Positions 18,883 to 30,493 are shown, counted from the first letter of the stretch. The stretch: DNA of 64,000 nt from Rhodocyclaceae bacterium (GCA_030824115.1 JAVBYI010000024.1:62001-126000); one strand, 5' to 3'. Notes: generated from the sequence alone by a model not told the origin. A program made the numbers and translations.

Positions 18883-21063
18883 ATGGTTTCCGTCGTTCAT
18901 GCGCTGCCGGATAGCGGCATTGATGATGCCACCCTGACGCGTCTGGTCGAGGGCCTGACAGAGGAGGGTGCCGAGCGCCTGATGCAGGCCGTCGGCTTTG
19001 CCCGCCAGTTGTATGGCGATGGAAAAGTCGGCACTGGCGAGACGGCCTTCGAGCACGGCATTGGCGCCGCCCTGGTGCTGTCCTCACTGAACCTCGATCT
19101 CGACAGCCGGCTGGCGGCACTCCTGTTTGCTGCGCCGGACTTTCTCGAACATGCCCGCGAAAAAATGAGCGCGCAGTGGGGCGAGGCCGTTGCAGCACTG
19201 GTCGACGGGCTGTATCGCCTGAAAAACCTGCGGCCGCTGACCAGTTCGGCACAGGCCAATGCGGGTGGGCAGGCTGAAATCCTGCGCAAGATGTTGTTGG
19301 CGCTGGCGGCAGATATCCGCGTTGTCCTGATCCGTCTCGCCTCGCGCACCCAGACGCTGCGCTGGCACACCGATCATGACACGCCGGAACGCCTCGATAT
19401 TGCGCGCGAAAGCCAGCAGATCTATGCCCCGCTGGCCAACCGGCTGGGGGTCTGGCAGATCAAGTGGGAAATTGAGGATCTGTCCTTCCGCTTCACCGAG
19501 CCGGCGACCTACAAGCGCATCGCCAAGATGCTCGATGAAAAGCGCCTCGAACGCGAAGCCTTCATCACCGCTGCCGTGGCGCGCCTGAAAGAAGAACTGG
19601 CGAAGTCCGGCATTCCCGACGCCGAGGTATATGGCCGACCCAAGCACATCTACAGCATCTGGAACAAGATGCGCAAGAAGGACTGCACGTTCGAGGAGGT
19701 CTACGACGTCCGCGCTTTGCGTGTGGTTGTCGATGAGGTGAAGGACTGCTACACGGCACTGGGCCTCGTGCATGCCCTGTGGGTGCCGATCCATGGCGAA
19801 TTCGACGATTACATCTCGCACCCCAAGGGTAACAACTACCGTTCGCTGCATACCGCCGTCCAATCCGAGGACGGCCGCGCCTTCGAGGTGCAGATTCGCA
19901 CCCACGAGATGCACCAGCATTCCGAAATGGGTGTCGCGGCCCACTGGCGCTACAAGGAAAGCGGCACCTCCGGCCGTGCCGACTCGGCCTACGACGACAA
20001 GATCGCATGGCTGCGCCAACTGCTCTCGTGGCGCGACGAAATCACCGATTCGGCCGTCTGGGTCGAACAGTTCAAGCGCGCCGCGCTGGACGACACCATT
20101 TATGCGATGACACCGCAGGGCCGCGTGCTCGACCTGCCCAAAGGGGCAACCCCCATCGACTTTGCCTACCGCCTGCATACCGATATCGGCCACCGCTGCC
20201 GTGGCGCCAAGATCGACGGCCAGTTGGTGCCGCTCAACACGCCGCTGAAAAACGGCCAGCAGGTCGAGATCACCGCAGCCAAGACCGGCGGACCCTCGCG
20301 TGACTGGCTCTCGCCCGGTTATCTGGTGTCCAGCCGTGCCCGCCAGAAGGTCAAAGCATGGTTTGCCGCCCTGCAGGAAGAAGAGATGCTGGCCAACGGC
20401 CGCGCCTGGATCATCAGGGAATTACAACGCGACGGTGCTGCCCAGTCGAATCATGAGGAGCTGGCGCACAAGTTGGGCTTCAAAAATACGGAAGCCATGT
20501 TCCTTGCAGCGGCACGCAACGAAATCGGCCAGCGGGCGGTTCAGGCCGCCGTGCAGGTCGAACCGTTGGTGCCCGTTGAAGAACCCGGCATCCTCACGCA
20601 CCGCGCCAAGGCGGAGGCGGGTTCCGGCCAGATTCTCGTCGTCGGCATGGATAAGCTGATGACGCAGCTCGGCACTTGCTGTAAACCCGTACCGCCGGAT
20701 GCCATCGCCGGCTTTGTCACGCGCGGGCGCGGCGTGTCGGTGCATCGGGTCGAGTGCGCCAACTTCCGCAACATGGTGGCACGCAACCCCGAACGTGTGA
20801 TTGAAGCCACCTGGGGCGGGCAGCAGCAAAGCATCTACGCCTGCGACATCCATGTAGAAGCGACGGACCGACAAGGCCTGTTGCGCGATATTTCCGATGT
20901 GCTGTCGAAGGAAAAGGTCAATGTCACCGCCGTCAAAACCCAGTCCAAGGCGGGGGTGGCGCGCATGGCGTTTACCGTCGAACTGGGCAGTGCCGCGCAG
21001 TTGCAGCGCATTCTCGCCATCCTCGCCGAGGTCTCGGGCGTCTTTAATGTCGGTCGTGGCTAA
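18883..21063 (+). CDS. relA: RelA-type (p)ppGpp synthetase
   Basis: 726-residue long RSH protein. The N-terminal hydrolase domain has lost its catalytic HD motif (LAALLFAAPDFLEHA stands there). The synthetase domain is intact, with YGRPKHIYSIWNKM, DVRALRV and the EFDDY motif (E306-Y310) typical of monofunctional RelA rather than the RxKD of bifunctional SpoT. TGS, zinc-finger-like and ACT domains follow (GKGATPIDFAYRLHTDIGHRC is written here as KGATPIDFAYRLHT; LGTCCKPVPPDAIAG; RDISDVLSKEKVNV). It should sense uncharged tRNA on ribosomes and make (p)ppGpp. AAAGGA lies about 10 bases before the ATG. A dispersed repeat near codon 50 encodes KVGTGETA. Confidence 0.93.
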   Translation: MVSVVHALPDSGIDDATLTRLVEGLTEEGAERLMQAVGFARQLYGDGKVGTGETAFEHGIGAALVLSSLNLDLDSRLAALLFAAPDFLEHAREKMSAQWGEAVAALVDGLYRLKNLRPLTSSAQANAGGQAEILRKMLLALAADIRVVLIRLASRTQTLRWHTDHDTPERLDIARESQQIYAPLANRLGVWQIKWEIEDLSFRFTEPATYKRIAKMLDEKRLEREAFITAAVARLKEELAKSGIPDAEVYGRPKHIYSIWNKMRKKDCTFEEVYDVRALRVVVDEVKDCYTALGLVHALWVPIHGEFDDYISHPKGNNYRSLHTAVQSEDGRAFEVQIRTHEMHQHSEMGVAAHWRYKESGTSGRADSAYDDKIAWLRQLLSWRDEITDSAVWVEQFKRAALDDTIYAMTPQGRVLDLPKGATPIDFAYRLHTDIGHRCRGAKIDGQLVPLNTPLKNGQQVEITAAKTGGPSRDWLSPGYLVSSRARQKVKAWFAALQEEEMLANGRAWIIRELQRDGAAQSNHEELAHKLGFKNTEAMFLAAARNEIGQRAVQAAVQVEPLVPVEEPGILTHRAKAEAGSGQILVVGMDKLMTQLGTCCKPVPPDAIAGFVTRGRGVSVHRVECANFRNMVARNPERVIEATWGGQQQSIYACDIHVEATDRQGLLRDISDVLSKEKVNVTAVKTQSKAGVARMAFTVELGSAAQLQRILAILAEVSGVFNVGRG
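19027..19046 (+). repeat. dispersed repeat, copy 6
   Basis: GTCGGCACTGGCGAGACGGC after AAAA; one change in the core. Sense direction near the start of relA, encoding KVGTGETA. Confidence 0.88.
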
Positions 21064-21084
21064 GGCCTGAACTGAGGTCTGAGT

Positions 21085-22176
21085 TTGCCCCACACCCAAC
21101 CGTCGCTGCGTTCGCGCGTCCTGTTCATTGATTTGCTGAAGGCCGTGTCGGCGCAGTTGATCGTCCTGCACCACCTCGCCTGGTACGGGCCTTTCGGCGA
21201 TCATCCCTTTGGCCCAGTTTTCGATGGCGTGCTCGACTGGCTGTCCGAATACGGGCGCTATGCCGTGGCCGTCTTCATCACCACCAGCGGTTTTCTCAGC
21301 GCCCAGTTGCTGTCGTATCGCGGCTTGTCGCCCGGGCATACGCCCCTGTGCCTGATCCGCCAGCGCTACTTCCGTCTGGTGCTGCCGTTTGCCGTGGCGC
21401 TGTGTTTTGCCGTGGCGGCCGATCTGCTCTTGCGCCAGTGGTCGCCCGGCGATGACGTGCTCGGCGCCCGCCCGCAGTGGTTACAGTTTGTCGCCCACCT
21501 GTTCCTGCTGCACGGCCTGCTGGGCTTCGAATCCCTGTCGGCCGGCGTTTGGTATGTGGCGATTGAATTCCAGTTGTATGCGCTGTTTGTCCTTTTACTA
21601 TGGTTGGGACGCCGTCTGTCCACCGCCGACATTTGGCCTGCGGTGTTGATTCTTGCGATGGCGTTTGCCTCGCTGCTTCTTTTCAACCGGGATGCCAGTT
21701 GGGACAACACGGCTTTTTACTTCTTCGGCGCCTACGCGCTCGGTATTGCCAGTGGTTGGGCCATCCGTTCGAAACGGCGCGGGCAAATTCTCTGGCTGAT
21801 CGGCCTCGCCGGTGTGCTGGCCTTGTGGGTCGACTTTCGTCCGCGCATCGTGGTAGCGATACTGACGGCCCTCGCGCTGGGCTGCAGCCGTTTGTATATG
21901 GCGCGGCAGGAAAGTCACGTGATTCACTATCTGGGCGGCACGTCCTATGCGCTGTTCCTGATCCACTACCCGGTCTATCTGACGGTCGGCGCTGTTTTCC
22001 AGCGCATCGCCCCCGAGACGACGCTGCATGCGGCCTGGGGACTGGGGTTTGCCTGGCTGCTTAGCATGGCCTGTGCAGACATGTTTCATCGCTGGGTGGA
22101 ATTGCCACTGGAACGCTTGCGCAAACGACGGCTGGCCTGCCTGAAGCCGTCTGTTCAACAAACTGCCTCGCTATAA
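21085..22176 (+). CDS. acyltransferase 3 family membrane protein
   Basis: 363 residues with about ten hydrophobic segments and the acyltransferase-3 (OafA/YrhL) start: RVLFIDLLKAVSAQLIVLHH, the last part matching the conserved R-x10-H region. Such proteins move acyl groups, often acetyl, from the cytoplasm onto sugars of exported glycans, peptidoglycan or lipids. The start is a TTG at 21085 with GAGG a few bases upstream; no ATG fits. It follows relA by 21 bases and may share its transcript. The substrate is unknown. A divergent repeat copy encodes RLSTADIW. Confidence 0.85.
   Translation: MPHTQPSLRSRVLFIDLLKAVSAQLIVLHHLAWYGPFGDHPFGPVFDGVLDWLSEYGRYAVAVFITTSGFLSAQLLSYRGLSPGHTPLCLIRQRYFRLVLPFAVALCFAVAADLLLRQWSPGDDVLGARPQWLQFVAHLFLLHGLLGFESLSAGVWYVAIEFQLYALFVLLLWLGRRLSTADIWPAVLILAMAFASLLLFNRDASWDNTAFYFFGAYALGIASGWAIRSKRRGQILWLIGLAGVLALWVDFRPRIVVAILTALALGCSRLYMARQESHVIHYLGGTSYALFLIHYPVYLTVGAVFQRIAPETTLHAAWGLGFAWLLSMACADMFHRWVELPLERLRKRRLACLKPSVQQTASL
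21611..21630 (-). repeat. dispersed repeat, copy 7 (divergent)
   Basis: Minus-strand core GTCGGCGGTGGACAGACGGC after AAAT; three differences from the consensus, including one in the left block. Antisense in the acyltransferase gene, giving LSTAD. Confidence 0.65.
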
Positions 22177-22177
22177 T
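22172..22177 (+). promoter_or_regulatory. -10 element ahead of binding protein/kinase pair
   Basis: A perfect TATAAT overlaps the acyltransferase stop codon, 26 bases before the GTG start at 22204. No convincing -35 at 16-18 bases; a weak TTCAAC lies closer. A separate promoter for the downstream sensor pair is plausible. Confidence 0.4.
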
Positions 22178-22203
22178 TCCCGCACTAACTTTAGGAGTAT
22201 GCC

Positions 22204-23001
22204 GTGATCAGCCTCTGGATGCGCATTGCCACGATGCTCTGCCTCGTTTTCCCAGTGACCCTCACGCTTGCTGCCGGACCGGACAGACTGGGGCGCATTG
22301 ATGCCACGAAGCAGTTGCGGGTGTGCATCTGGCCGGATTACTACGGGATATCCTTCCGCAACCCCAAGACCCAGCAACTGGCCGGCATCGATATTGACAA
22401 TGCGCAGGAGGTGGCCAAGGAGCTTGGCGTCGCGCTGCAGTTCGTCGATAGCTCCTTCGCGAAACTGATCGAGGATGTCACGGCCGACCGCTGCGACCTC
22501 GCCATGTTCGCCATCGGCATTACCCCGCAGCGCCAGGAAAAGCTGCGTTTCACCCTGCCACACTTAGTCAGCGATATCTATGCGATCACCACCAAGTCGA
22601 ACCGGCGTATTCAGAACTGGGCCGATATCGACCAGGCGGGCGCTGTCGTCGTTGTGGCCAAAGGCACCCTTCACGAACCGGTGATGAAGGCCAAGCTCAA
22701 GGCCGCCGAATTGCGCGTGGTCGATACGCCGGCGGCCCGCGAACAGGAAGTCCAGTCGGGGCGTGCCGATGTGTTCATGACCGACTATCCGTTCAGCCGA
22801 CGCATGCTCGATAACAGCGACTGGGCCAGACTGGTATCGCCGCCGGAGACCTATCACCTGACGCCCTATGCCTGGGCGATGCAGCCCGGCGATGATCGTT
22901 TCCATGCCCGGATCGAAAAGATTCTGGCCGAGATGAAACGCGATGGGCGACTCCTGGCCAACGCAAAAAAGAACGGGCTTGAACTGATCGTTGCCAAGTA
23001 A
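22204..23001 (+). CDS. SBP_bac_3-type periplasmic amino-acid-like binding protein
   Basis: 265 residues, family 3 solute-binding protein, with a hydrophobic N-terminal signal ending near LAAG. Landmarks are KQLRVCIWPDYYGISFRNP, QLAGIDIDNAQEVAKELGV, LAMFAIGITPQRQEKLRFT and GRADVFMTDYPFSRRML. The start is a GTG with AGGAG seven bases upstream (the nearby ATG runs into TGA after two codons). There are no transport partners; a hybrid kinase follows within 20 bases. It is probably the extracellular input of that kinase, possibly for an amino acid or a related compound. Confidence 0.87.
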   Translation: MISLWMRIATMLCLVFPVTLTLAAGPDRLGRIDATKQLRVCIWPDYYGISFRNPKTQQLAGIDIDNAQEVAKELGVALQFVDSSFAKLIEDVTADRCDLAMFAIGITPQRQEKLRFTLPHLVSDIYAITTKSNRRIQNWADIDQAGAVVVVAKGTLHEPVMKAKLKAAELRVVDTPAAREQEVQSGRADVFMTDYPFSRRMLDNSDWARLVSPPETYHLTPYAWAMQPGDDRFHARIEKILAEMKRDGRLLANAKKNGLELIVAK

Positions 23002-23017
23002 TCAACCGCTCGCGCGC

Positions 23018-25576
<2,559 letters not shown>

Positions 25577-25627
25577 GCCTGTTTATTGCTCTATTCCTGA
25601 AACCCCGAACTCAAAGGAGGCAGGAAA

Positions 25628-26485
25628 ATGAACATTACCAGTGAAAACATCCAGTTACAGATTGCCAACGTGCGCGGTGACATTCTCTCGACGCTGATTG
25701 GTGCGGTGAGCGGCGAAAATGGCGAAGAGGCGGCAAGTTTTGCCGATATTCTCGGTGACAAAAGCTCGGCGCTTTCTGCCGATGGTCGCAACATGAGTCT
25801 GTTCGACCCGGAGTCCGGGTACAAGATGATGTCGAAGATCAACCAGTACGAGGTTGATTTCAAGGCGCAATTTGCCGAACTTGACGCCATGGGCGATGCC
25901 ATCGAGCACATGGAAGCGGTCGCTGCGCATCTCGCGGATGCCGTCGATACAAGCACCACGAACACCGACATTGCCGCCCAGTTGCAGTCCTTCATTGATC
26001 AGTACAACGCCTGGGAAGACCGTTTCGACGATACCGTGGCGCAGGGCGGCTTGCTTGACAACGTTCAGGCCGCCGAAATCTCGCTGTATGAACTGGAGCA
26101 GAGTGTCAGCAGTCTTTTCCATGGTGCCACCGGCCCAAATGGCGGCGTGAGCGGCCTGAAAGATATTGGCATTACCATCGATCCGGTGACCAAACAGGCC
26201 ACGCTCGATGTCACCCAGCTTAATAACGCACTGGCCTCCAACAAGGCAGGGGTGGTGAGTGCCATTGACGAGTTCGGTGCCCACTTTGCCAAGTCCGCCG
26301 ACATGCTGAATTCGGAAGGCAATTTCATCCAGAACGCGCTCGATAACCGTAGCCGGGCTATCGACTACATTGCCGACAACAAGACCAGTCTGCAGAGTGA
26401 ATTTGGTACGGGTGATGCTGCGCAATCGACCCCGGTTATTGCCAAGGCCCTGTCGGCTTATCAAACCATGTTCGGACTGGGTTAA
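25628..26485 (+). CDS. orphan protein resembling the C-terminal part of flagellar cap FliD
   Basis: A 285-residue protein with a strong AAAGGAGG start signal and no signal peptide. Residues about 175-285 resemble the FliD C-terminal domain: GLKDIGITIDPVTKQATLD, QLNNALASNKAGVV, then a long helix AIDYIADNKTSLQ. The N-terminal half is mostly helical and rich in Asp and Ala (NQYEVDFKAQFAELDAMGD). Real FliD is about 450-500 residues with an N-terminal coiled coil. No other flagellar gene is in the window. It could be a secreted filament-cap-like protein or a domesticated piece. The family link is moderate. Confidence 0.55.
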   Translation: MNITSENIQLQIANVRGDILSTLIGAVSGENGEEAASFADILGDKSSALSADGRNMSLFDPESGYKMMSKINQYEVDFKAQFAELDAMGDAIEHMEAVAAHLADAVDTSTTNTDIAAQLQSFIDQYNAWEDRFDDTVAQGGLLDNVQAAEISLYELEQSVSSLFHGATGPNGGVSGLKDIGITIDPVTKQATLDVTQLNNALASNKAGVVSAIDEFGAHFAKSADMLNSEGNFIQNALDNRSRAIDYIADNKTSLQSEFGTGDAAQSTPVIAKALSAYQTMFGLG

Positions 26486-26495
26486 AAACCTGAAA

Positions 26496-26517
26496 GCCCC
26501 CGCCGCATGGTGGGGGC
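26496..26517 (-). terminator. hairpin terminator, probably bidirectional
   Basis: Stem GCCCCCGCC / GGTGGGGGC with loop GCAT. On the minus strand it is followed by TTTCAGGTTTTT, giving a Rho-independent terminator for the small gene at 26525-26770; it also lies 10 bases after the plus-strand gene ending at 26485. Confidence 0.7.
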
Positions 26518-26524
26518 AAGGTCC

Positions 26525-26770
26525 TCAGTGCAGGACCAGCTTGAACCCTGCTGGCGCGCGCAGGGTTTCTTCCGTTTCGACGATAAACAGGCCTTTGATG
26601 ACAGCCTGAATCTTGGGCACCAGCAGGCGGGAAAGCATGTGGCTGTCTTCCAGCACCAGTTCCTCGCCGTTGCGCAGGGCGTGGCTCAGCGGGCCATACT
26701 CGAAGCCATCACAACCATCCTTGCCGATCAGTTCATGCAGGTCGGTATCGGGAGTGCAGTGATATTTCAT
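26525..26770 (-). CDS. 81-residue protein resembling the Walker B part of MoxR/NorQ AAA+ ATPases
   Basis: A short but well-supported gene: AGGAGGTGTGTC precedes the ATG and a terminator follows the stop. The protein contains FEYGPLSHALRNGEELVLED and, later, FIVETEETLRAPAGFKLVL. These line up with the MoxR/NorQ/CbbQ pattern GPL..AMR.G..LLIDE....L and I.....E.I.AHP.F.L.A, that is, the segment from before Walker B to sensor 1. There is no Walker A loop, so it cannot be an ATPase by itself. It is transcribed alone, next to molybdenum cofactor genes on the same strand. Function is unknown; a partner-binding decoy or subunit fragment is conceivable. Confidence 0.6.
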   Translation of the reverse strand: MKYHCTPDTDLHELIGKDGCDGFEYGPLSHALRNGEELVLEDSHMLSRLLVPKIQAVIKGLFIVETEETLRAPAGFKLVLH

Positions 26771-26843
26771 GACACACCTCCTGTTCCATTTGAAGTCTTT
26801 AACGACTTGCTGGTAAGCAGGTTGAGTGCCAATACGTGATTAT

Positions 26844-27413
26844 TTACTGCGGTGCAGCAAGCTCGTCTGGACTATTGAGATTGCGGAAGGCGACCGTGTC
26901 GGCAAAATCGACCTCAACAGCCGCTTGTGTGCGACACCAGCCACCGACCTTGCGTTCGCCGCTGGCCAGATAGGCAAGCAGCGCCAGCAGCAGGCTGCGC
27001 CGGCACAACTGGAAGGTAGGCTGCATGCGGCCACCCGTTGCGGCAACCGCAATGGGGGCAGGCTGTTCCTGCGCTGCAGTCCATAGTCGGCCGACCAGAT
27101 CCAGCGGCAGGGCAGGGCAATCGCAGGGCACACAGACCAGCCACTCGGTCGGGCAGACGGCAAGACCTGCCGCCAGACCGGCCAGCGGACCGGGGTAGTC
27201 AGGTTGATCGTCGCTAACCAGCGGATAGCCAAAATCTGCATAAACATCCAGATTGCGGTTGGCACTGATCAGCAGGCTGTCGACCTGCGGGGCCAGCCGC
27301 TCGATGACATGCGCCACCAGCGGGCGGCCCTGAAAATCAATCAGCCCCTTGTCGGCCCCGCCCATGCGTCGTCCGGCGCCGCCGGCGAGGATCAAGCCAG
27401 TGACCTTATCCAC
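26844..27413 (-). CDS. mobA: molybdenum cofactor guanylyltransferase
   Basis: 189 residues. MobA transfers GMP from GTP to molybdopterin, giving the guanine dinucleotide cofactor used by DMSO-reductase-family enzymes. The nucleotide loop is [18 protein letters not shown] at the N-terminus; [19 protein letters not shown] and [12 protein letters not shown] are further signatures (metal-binding Asp in PCDCP). It overlaps the end of moaA by eight bases, forming an exchanger-moaA-mobA transcription unit. Length is normal for the family. Confidence 0.93.
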   Translation of the reverse strand: MDKVTGLILAGGAGRRMGGADKGLIDFQGRPLVAHVIERLAPQVDSLLISANRNLDVYADFGYPLVSDDQPDYPGPLAGLAAGLAVCPTEWLVCVPCDCPALPLDLVGRLWTAAQEQPAPIAVAATGGRMQPTFQLCRRSLLLALLAYLASGERKVGGWCRTQAAVEVDFADTVAFRNLNSPDELAAPQ

Positions 27414-28428
27414 CGATGTAGGACATCTCGATTTTTTTTAGGGCCTCATTTAGCCCAGAGGTGGCCGCCATGCGGATCTGCGAGTAGCGATCCGTGCGCG
27501 CCTGCCACCAGTTGGCGATGGCGGCATCGAGGTCGGCATCGTCGGCGCCGGAACGCAACAGGCTGCGCAGGTCATGCCCTTCGCTGGCAAACAGGCAGGT
27601 GTAAAGCTTGCCTTCGGTTGACAGGCGAATCCGTGTGCAACTGTCACAAAATGCTTGCGTCACCGACGAAATCACGCCGATTTCGCCCGCCCCGTCGCAG
27701 TAGCGCCAGCGCTCGGCAACTTCGCCCGGATAGTTCGGATCAATCGGTTCAAGCGGAAATGCCTCGCCAATACGCCGCAATACCTCGGCCGAGGGCACGA
27801 CTTCATCGAGCTTCCAGTCGTTACTGCTGCCGACGTCCATGTATTCGATGAAGCGCAGGATGTGACCCGTGCCACGAAAATGCCGGGCCAGCGGCACAAT
27901 CTGGTCGTCGTTGCTGCCGCGCTTGACGACGCAATTCACTTTTACCGGCCGCATCCCGGCCGTTGCGGCGGCTTCGATGCCTTCGAGCACCTTGGCGACC
28001 GGATAGTCGGCATCGTTCATGCGCTTGAAGGTTGCGTCATCCAGCGCGTCGAGGCTCACCGTCACGCGTTGCAGGCCAGCGGCGGCCAACACGGCGGCTT
28101 TCTGGGCCAGCAGGGAGCCATTGGTCGTCAGGGTGATTTCAAGATCGGGAATCGCGGCCAGTTGTTCGATCAGTTTCTCGACGCCATGGCGCAGCAGCGG
28201 CTCGCCACCGGTCAGCCGTAACTTCTTCACGCCGCGCGCGGCGAAGAGCCGGGCAATGCGCGTAATCTCTTCGAAGGACAACAACTCGGCACGCGGCATG
28301 AAGGGATAGTCGCGGCCAAACACCGTCTTCGGCATGCAATAGACGCAGCGGAAATTGCAGCGGTCGGTGATCGAGATGCGCAGATCGCGCACAGGGCGGC
28401 CGAAGGCGTCGAGGAGGGGATTACCCAA
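27406..28428 (-). CDS. moaA: GTP 3',8-cyclase (molybdopterin synthesis)
   Basis: Radical SAM enzyme that rearranges GTP in the first step of molybdopterin synthesis. The SAM cluster is C24-x3-C28-x2-C31 ([10 protein letters not shown]). [11 protein letters not shown] and the C-terminal [10 protein letters not shown]...C second-cluster cysteines are present, and the essential C-terminal Gly-Gly closes the protein (MSYIGG). I place the start at TTG 28428 because AGGAGG lies six bases upstream and the protein then begins like its homologues ([19 protein letters not shown], 340 residues). The upstream ATG at 28455 is inside the exchanger gene and lacks this signal. Confidence 0.93.
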   Translation of the reverse strand: MGNPLLDAFGRPVRDLRISITDRCNFRCVYCMPKTVFGRDYPFMPRAELLSFEEITRIARLFAARGVKKLRLTGGEPLLRHGVEKLIEQLAAIPDLEITLTTNGSLLAQKAAVLAAAGLQRVTVSLDALDDATFKRMNDADYPVAKVLEGIEAAATAGMRPVKVNCVVKRGSNDDQIVPLARHFRGTGHILRFIEYMDVGSSNDWKLDEVVPSAEVLRRIGEAFPLEPIDPNYPGEVAERWRYCDGAGEIGVISSVTQAFCDSCTRIRLSTEGKLYTCLFASEGHDLRSLLRSGADDADLDAAIANWWQARTDRYSQIRMAATSGLNEALKKIEMSYIGG

Positions 28429-29512
28429 GTTTCGCCTCCTGCTTGAGGTTGCCATGCACGAGACTGATGACCAGACCGATCACGGTCAGCGGCAGGACAT
28501 AGCTGAGCATGATGGCGGAATAGGCGGCGAGATACTCGTGCTGTTGCGCCGTCATCACCAGAAACGCTGTATAGGCAAGGTAGTAAACGGCAAACAAGGC
28601 ACCCTCCCAGCGGGCGATTAGACGGCCATTGATGGCAATTGGCAGGCAGGCGAGGGCAACCGCCAGCATCACCCAGAGATCGAAATTGCGGGCCGCCTCG
28701 GAGACGACAATCCCACCACCGGAGACAATGCCGGCCACGCCCATGCAGGCGAAGATATTGAAGACGTTGCTGCCGACGACATTGCCCACGGCGATATCAC
28801 GCTCGCCACGGAAGGCGGCCACCAGTGAGGTGGCAATTTCCGGCATCGAGGTACCGACGGCCACTACAGTCAGGCCAATGACCAGATCGCTGACGCCAAA
28901 GGCACGGGCGAACTCGACAGCGGCGCCGACCAGCCAGTCAGCGCCGATGACCAGCAGCCCCAGGCCGATCACCACCAGCGTCACCTGCACGGCCCAGTGC
29001 GCATCCCAGCAACTGCCGGCGGTGGGCATTTCGTCCGCAAACTCATCCTGCACGAACTGGCTCGCCCGGCGCGACTGGACGACCAGGAACACGGTATAGA
29101 CCACCACCAGAACGAACAGTACCCAAGCTTCGCCCGGACTAAGCATGCCGTCCATAGCCATCACCACCAGCAACAGGCTGGCGCCGATCATGATCGGGAT
29201 CTCCTGACGGATGATCTGTTCATGGACGGCCAGTGGCACGATCAGGGCTGACAGGCCGAGGATCAGCAGGATGTTGGCAATATTGCTGCCCACCACGTTG
29301 CCGACGGCGATGTCGCCCGAGCCATTGAGCGCCGCGCCGGCCGAAACGGCCATTTCCGGGGCGCTGGTCCCAAAGGCGACGATGGTCAGTCCTACCACCA
29401 GCGGCGAAATACCGAAGGTCAGCGCCAGGCGCGAGGCACCGCGTACCATCAACTCGGCCCCTGCCGTCAGGGCGACGAGCCCAAGGATAAACATGAGAAT
29501 CTGAAATTGCAT
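28421..29512 (-). CDS. Ca2+/Na+ antiporter of the CaCA family (YrbG type)
   Basis: 363 residues, about ten membrane segments in two inverted halves. Each half carries the alpha-repeat that forms the ion site: [10 protein letters not shown] with [13 protein letters not shown], and [10 protein letters not shown] with [11 protein letters not shown]. It should exchange calcium for sodium or protons across the inner membrane. The ATG at 29512 ([11 protein letters not shown]) is preferred to the TTG at 29527. Its last codons contain the ribosome-binding site of moaA, so the two are translationally linked. The link to molybdopterin synthesis is probably positional. Confidence 0.9.
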   Translation of the reverse strand: MQFQILMFILGLVALTAGAELMVRGASRLALTFGISPLVVGLTIVAFGTSAPEMAVSAGAALNGSGDIAVGNVVGSNIANILLILGLSALIVPLAVHEQIIRQEIPIMIGASLLLVVMAMDGMLSPGEAWVLFVLVVVYTVFLVVQSRRASQFVQDEFADEMPTAGSCWDAHWAVQVTLVVIGLGLLVIGADWLVGAAVEFARAFGVSDLVIGLTVVAVGTSMPEIATSLVAAFRGERDIAVGNVVGSNVFNIFACMGVAGIVSGGGIVVSEAARNFDLWVMLAVALACLPIAINGRLIARWEGALFAVYYLAYTAFLVMTAQQHEYLAAYSAIMLSYVLPLTVIGLVISLVHGNLKQEAKLG

Positions 29513-29659
29513 GGAAAGACAGTGCAAGCCGTCGAATTACGATAGTGGCTGAGATTATCGCGAATCTTGGGGCGGAAACGAGCAGCAAGAATATTTTGCA
29601 GTAAGCTCAGGGTTCGTGGCCGGTTTGTCAGGCTGCATCGAATGTTTAGGAGGGATACC

Positions 29660-30493
29660 ATGAAAAAGACCGCACTTATCCTAGGTTCGCTACTTTGCCT
29701 TCCGGGCATCAGCCAAGCGGCCGATCCTATCTGGCTCGTCGAGTTCAAAAAGGCCGACCTGAACGACAGCGGCGGTTTGTCATCGGTGGAACTCGGCAAG
29801 ACCAGATCGTCAAGGTTGCAGCCGATCAAGAGCAATTTTTCGGTGGTCGATGCCGATGCGGATGGTCATGTCACCCGCAACGAGTTCGAAAACTATCTCG
29901 CGACGCAGCAGGTCAAGATGCCCGCCCGGCAGTTCAGCCGTGCAGACCTTAACGACAGCGGTGGGCTTTCGCGCGTCGAGCTCGACAAGACCACCGATAA
30001 GGCATTTGACACGGTAAGGCAGAACTTCGACAGCATCGACACGAACAAGGACGGCCAAGCCAGCTATACCGAATATGAGGCCTTCGTCGGTGTCAGTAGC
30101 AAAGCGGCAGCCATCAGCAGCAAGCTCACCCCACCAAAAGACCAGTGTCAGCCCAACTGCGGCGTGGTGCTGGCGGTCGACCGCTACAAGATCAAGGGTG
30201 ATGGTTCAGCACTCGGGGCGATTGCTGGCGGCGTGGCGGGTGGGCTGCTCGGCAACCAGGTCGGCGGTGGTACGGGCAAGACGATTGCCACAGTAGGTGG
30301 GGCGGCCGGTGGTGCTTATGTCGGCCACCAACTCGAACAGCGCTACAAGACGAAGAAGATGGTCAAGGTCACCGTTAAATTCGACAATGGCGAACAGAAA
30401 GAGTTCGATTTCGAGGCGGACAAGAGCCCGGTAGCCAAGGGCGCGCGCGTGCTGATCGAAGACGGCAAACCGGTCAAATACACAGGTCAGTGA
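29660..30493 (+). CDS. EF-hand protein fused to a glycine-zipper 2TM domain
   Basis: 277 residues with a Sec signal peptide (MKKTALILGSLLCLPGISQA) and AGGAGGGATACC before the ATG. Four EF-hand-like loops follow: KADLNDSGGLSSVE, DADADGHVTRNE, RADLNDSGGLSRVE and DTNKDGQASYTE. The C-terminal half holds a glycine-zipper (GAIAGGVAGGLLGNQVGGGT and ATVGGAAGGAYVGHQLEQ) followed by a basic and acidic beta tail (VKVTVKFDNGEQKEF), as in SlyB/17-kDa antigen proteins. No lipobox cysteine, so it is not a lipoprotein. It may be a calcium-sensing outer-membrane or periplasmic protein. The stop overlaps the GTG of the ATP-grasp gene. Confidence 0.8.
   Translation: MKKTALILGSLLCLPGISQAADPIWLVEFKKADLNDSGGLSSVELGKTRSSRLQPIKSNFSVVDADADGHVTRNEFENYLATQQVKMPARQFSRADLNDSGGLSRVELDKTTDKAFDTVRQNFDSIDTNKDGQASYTEYEAFVGVSSKAAAISSKLTPPKDQCQPNCGVVLAVDRYKIKGDGSALGAIAGGVAGGLLGNQVGGGTGKTIATVGGAAGGAYVGHQLEQRYKTKKMVKVTVKFDNGEQKEFDFEADKSPVAKGARVLIEDGKPVKYTGQ

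Noticed and set aside
18883-21063. Bifunctional SpoT
   Set aside because: The hydrolase HD motif is missing and the synthetase carries the EFDD motif of RelA.
25750-25775. AAAAGCTCGGCGCT in the FliD-C-like gene as a further repeat copy
   Set aside because: Only part of the left block matches and the ACGGC block is absent.
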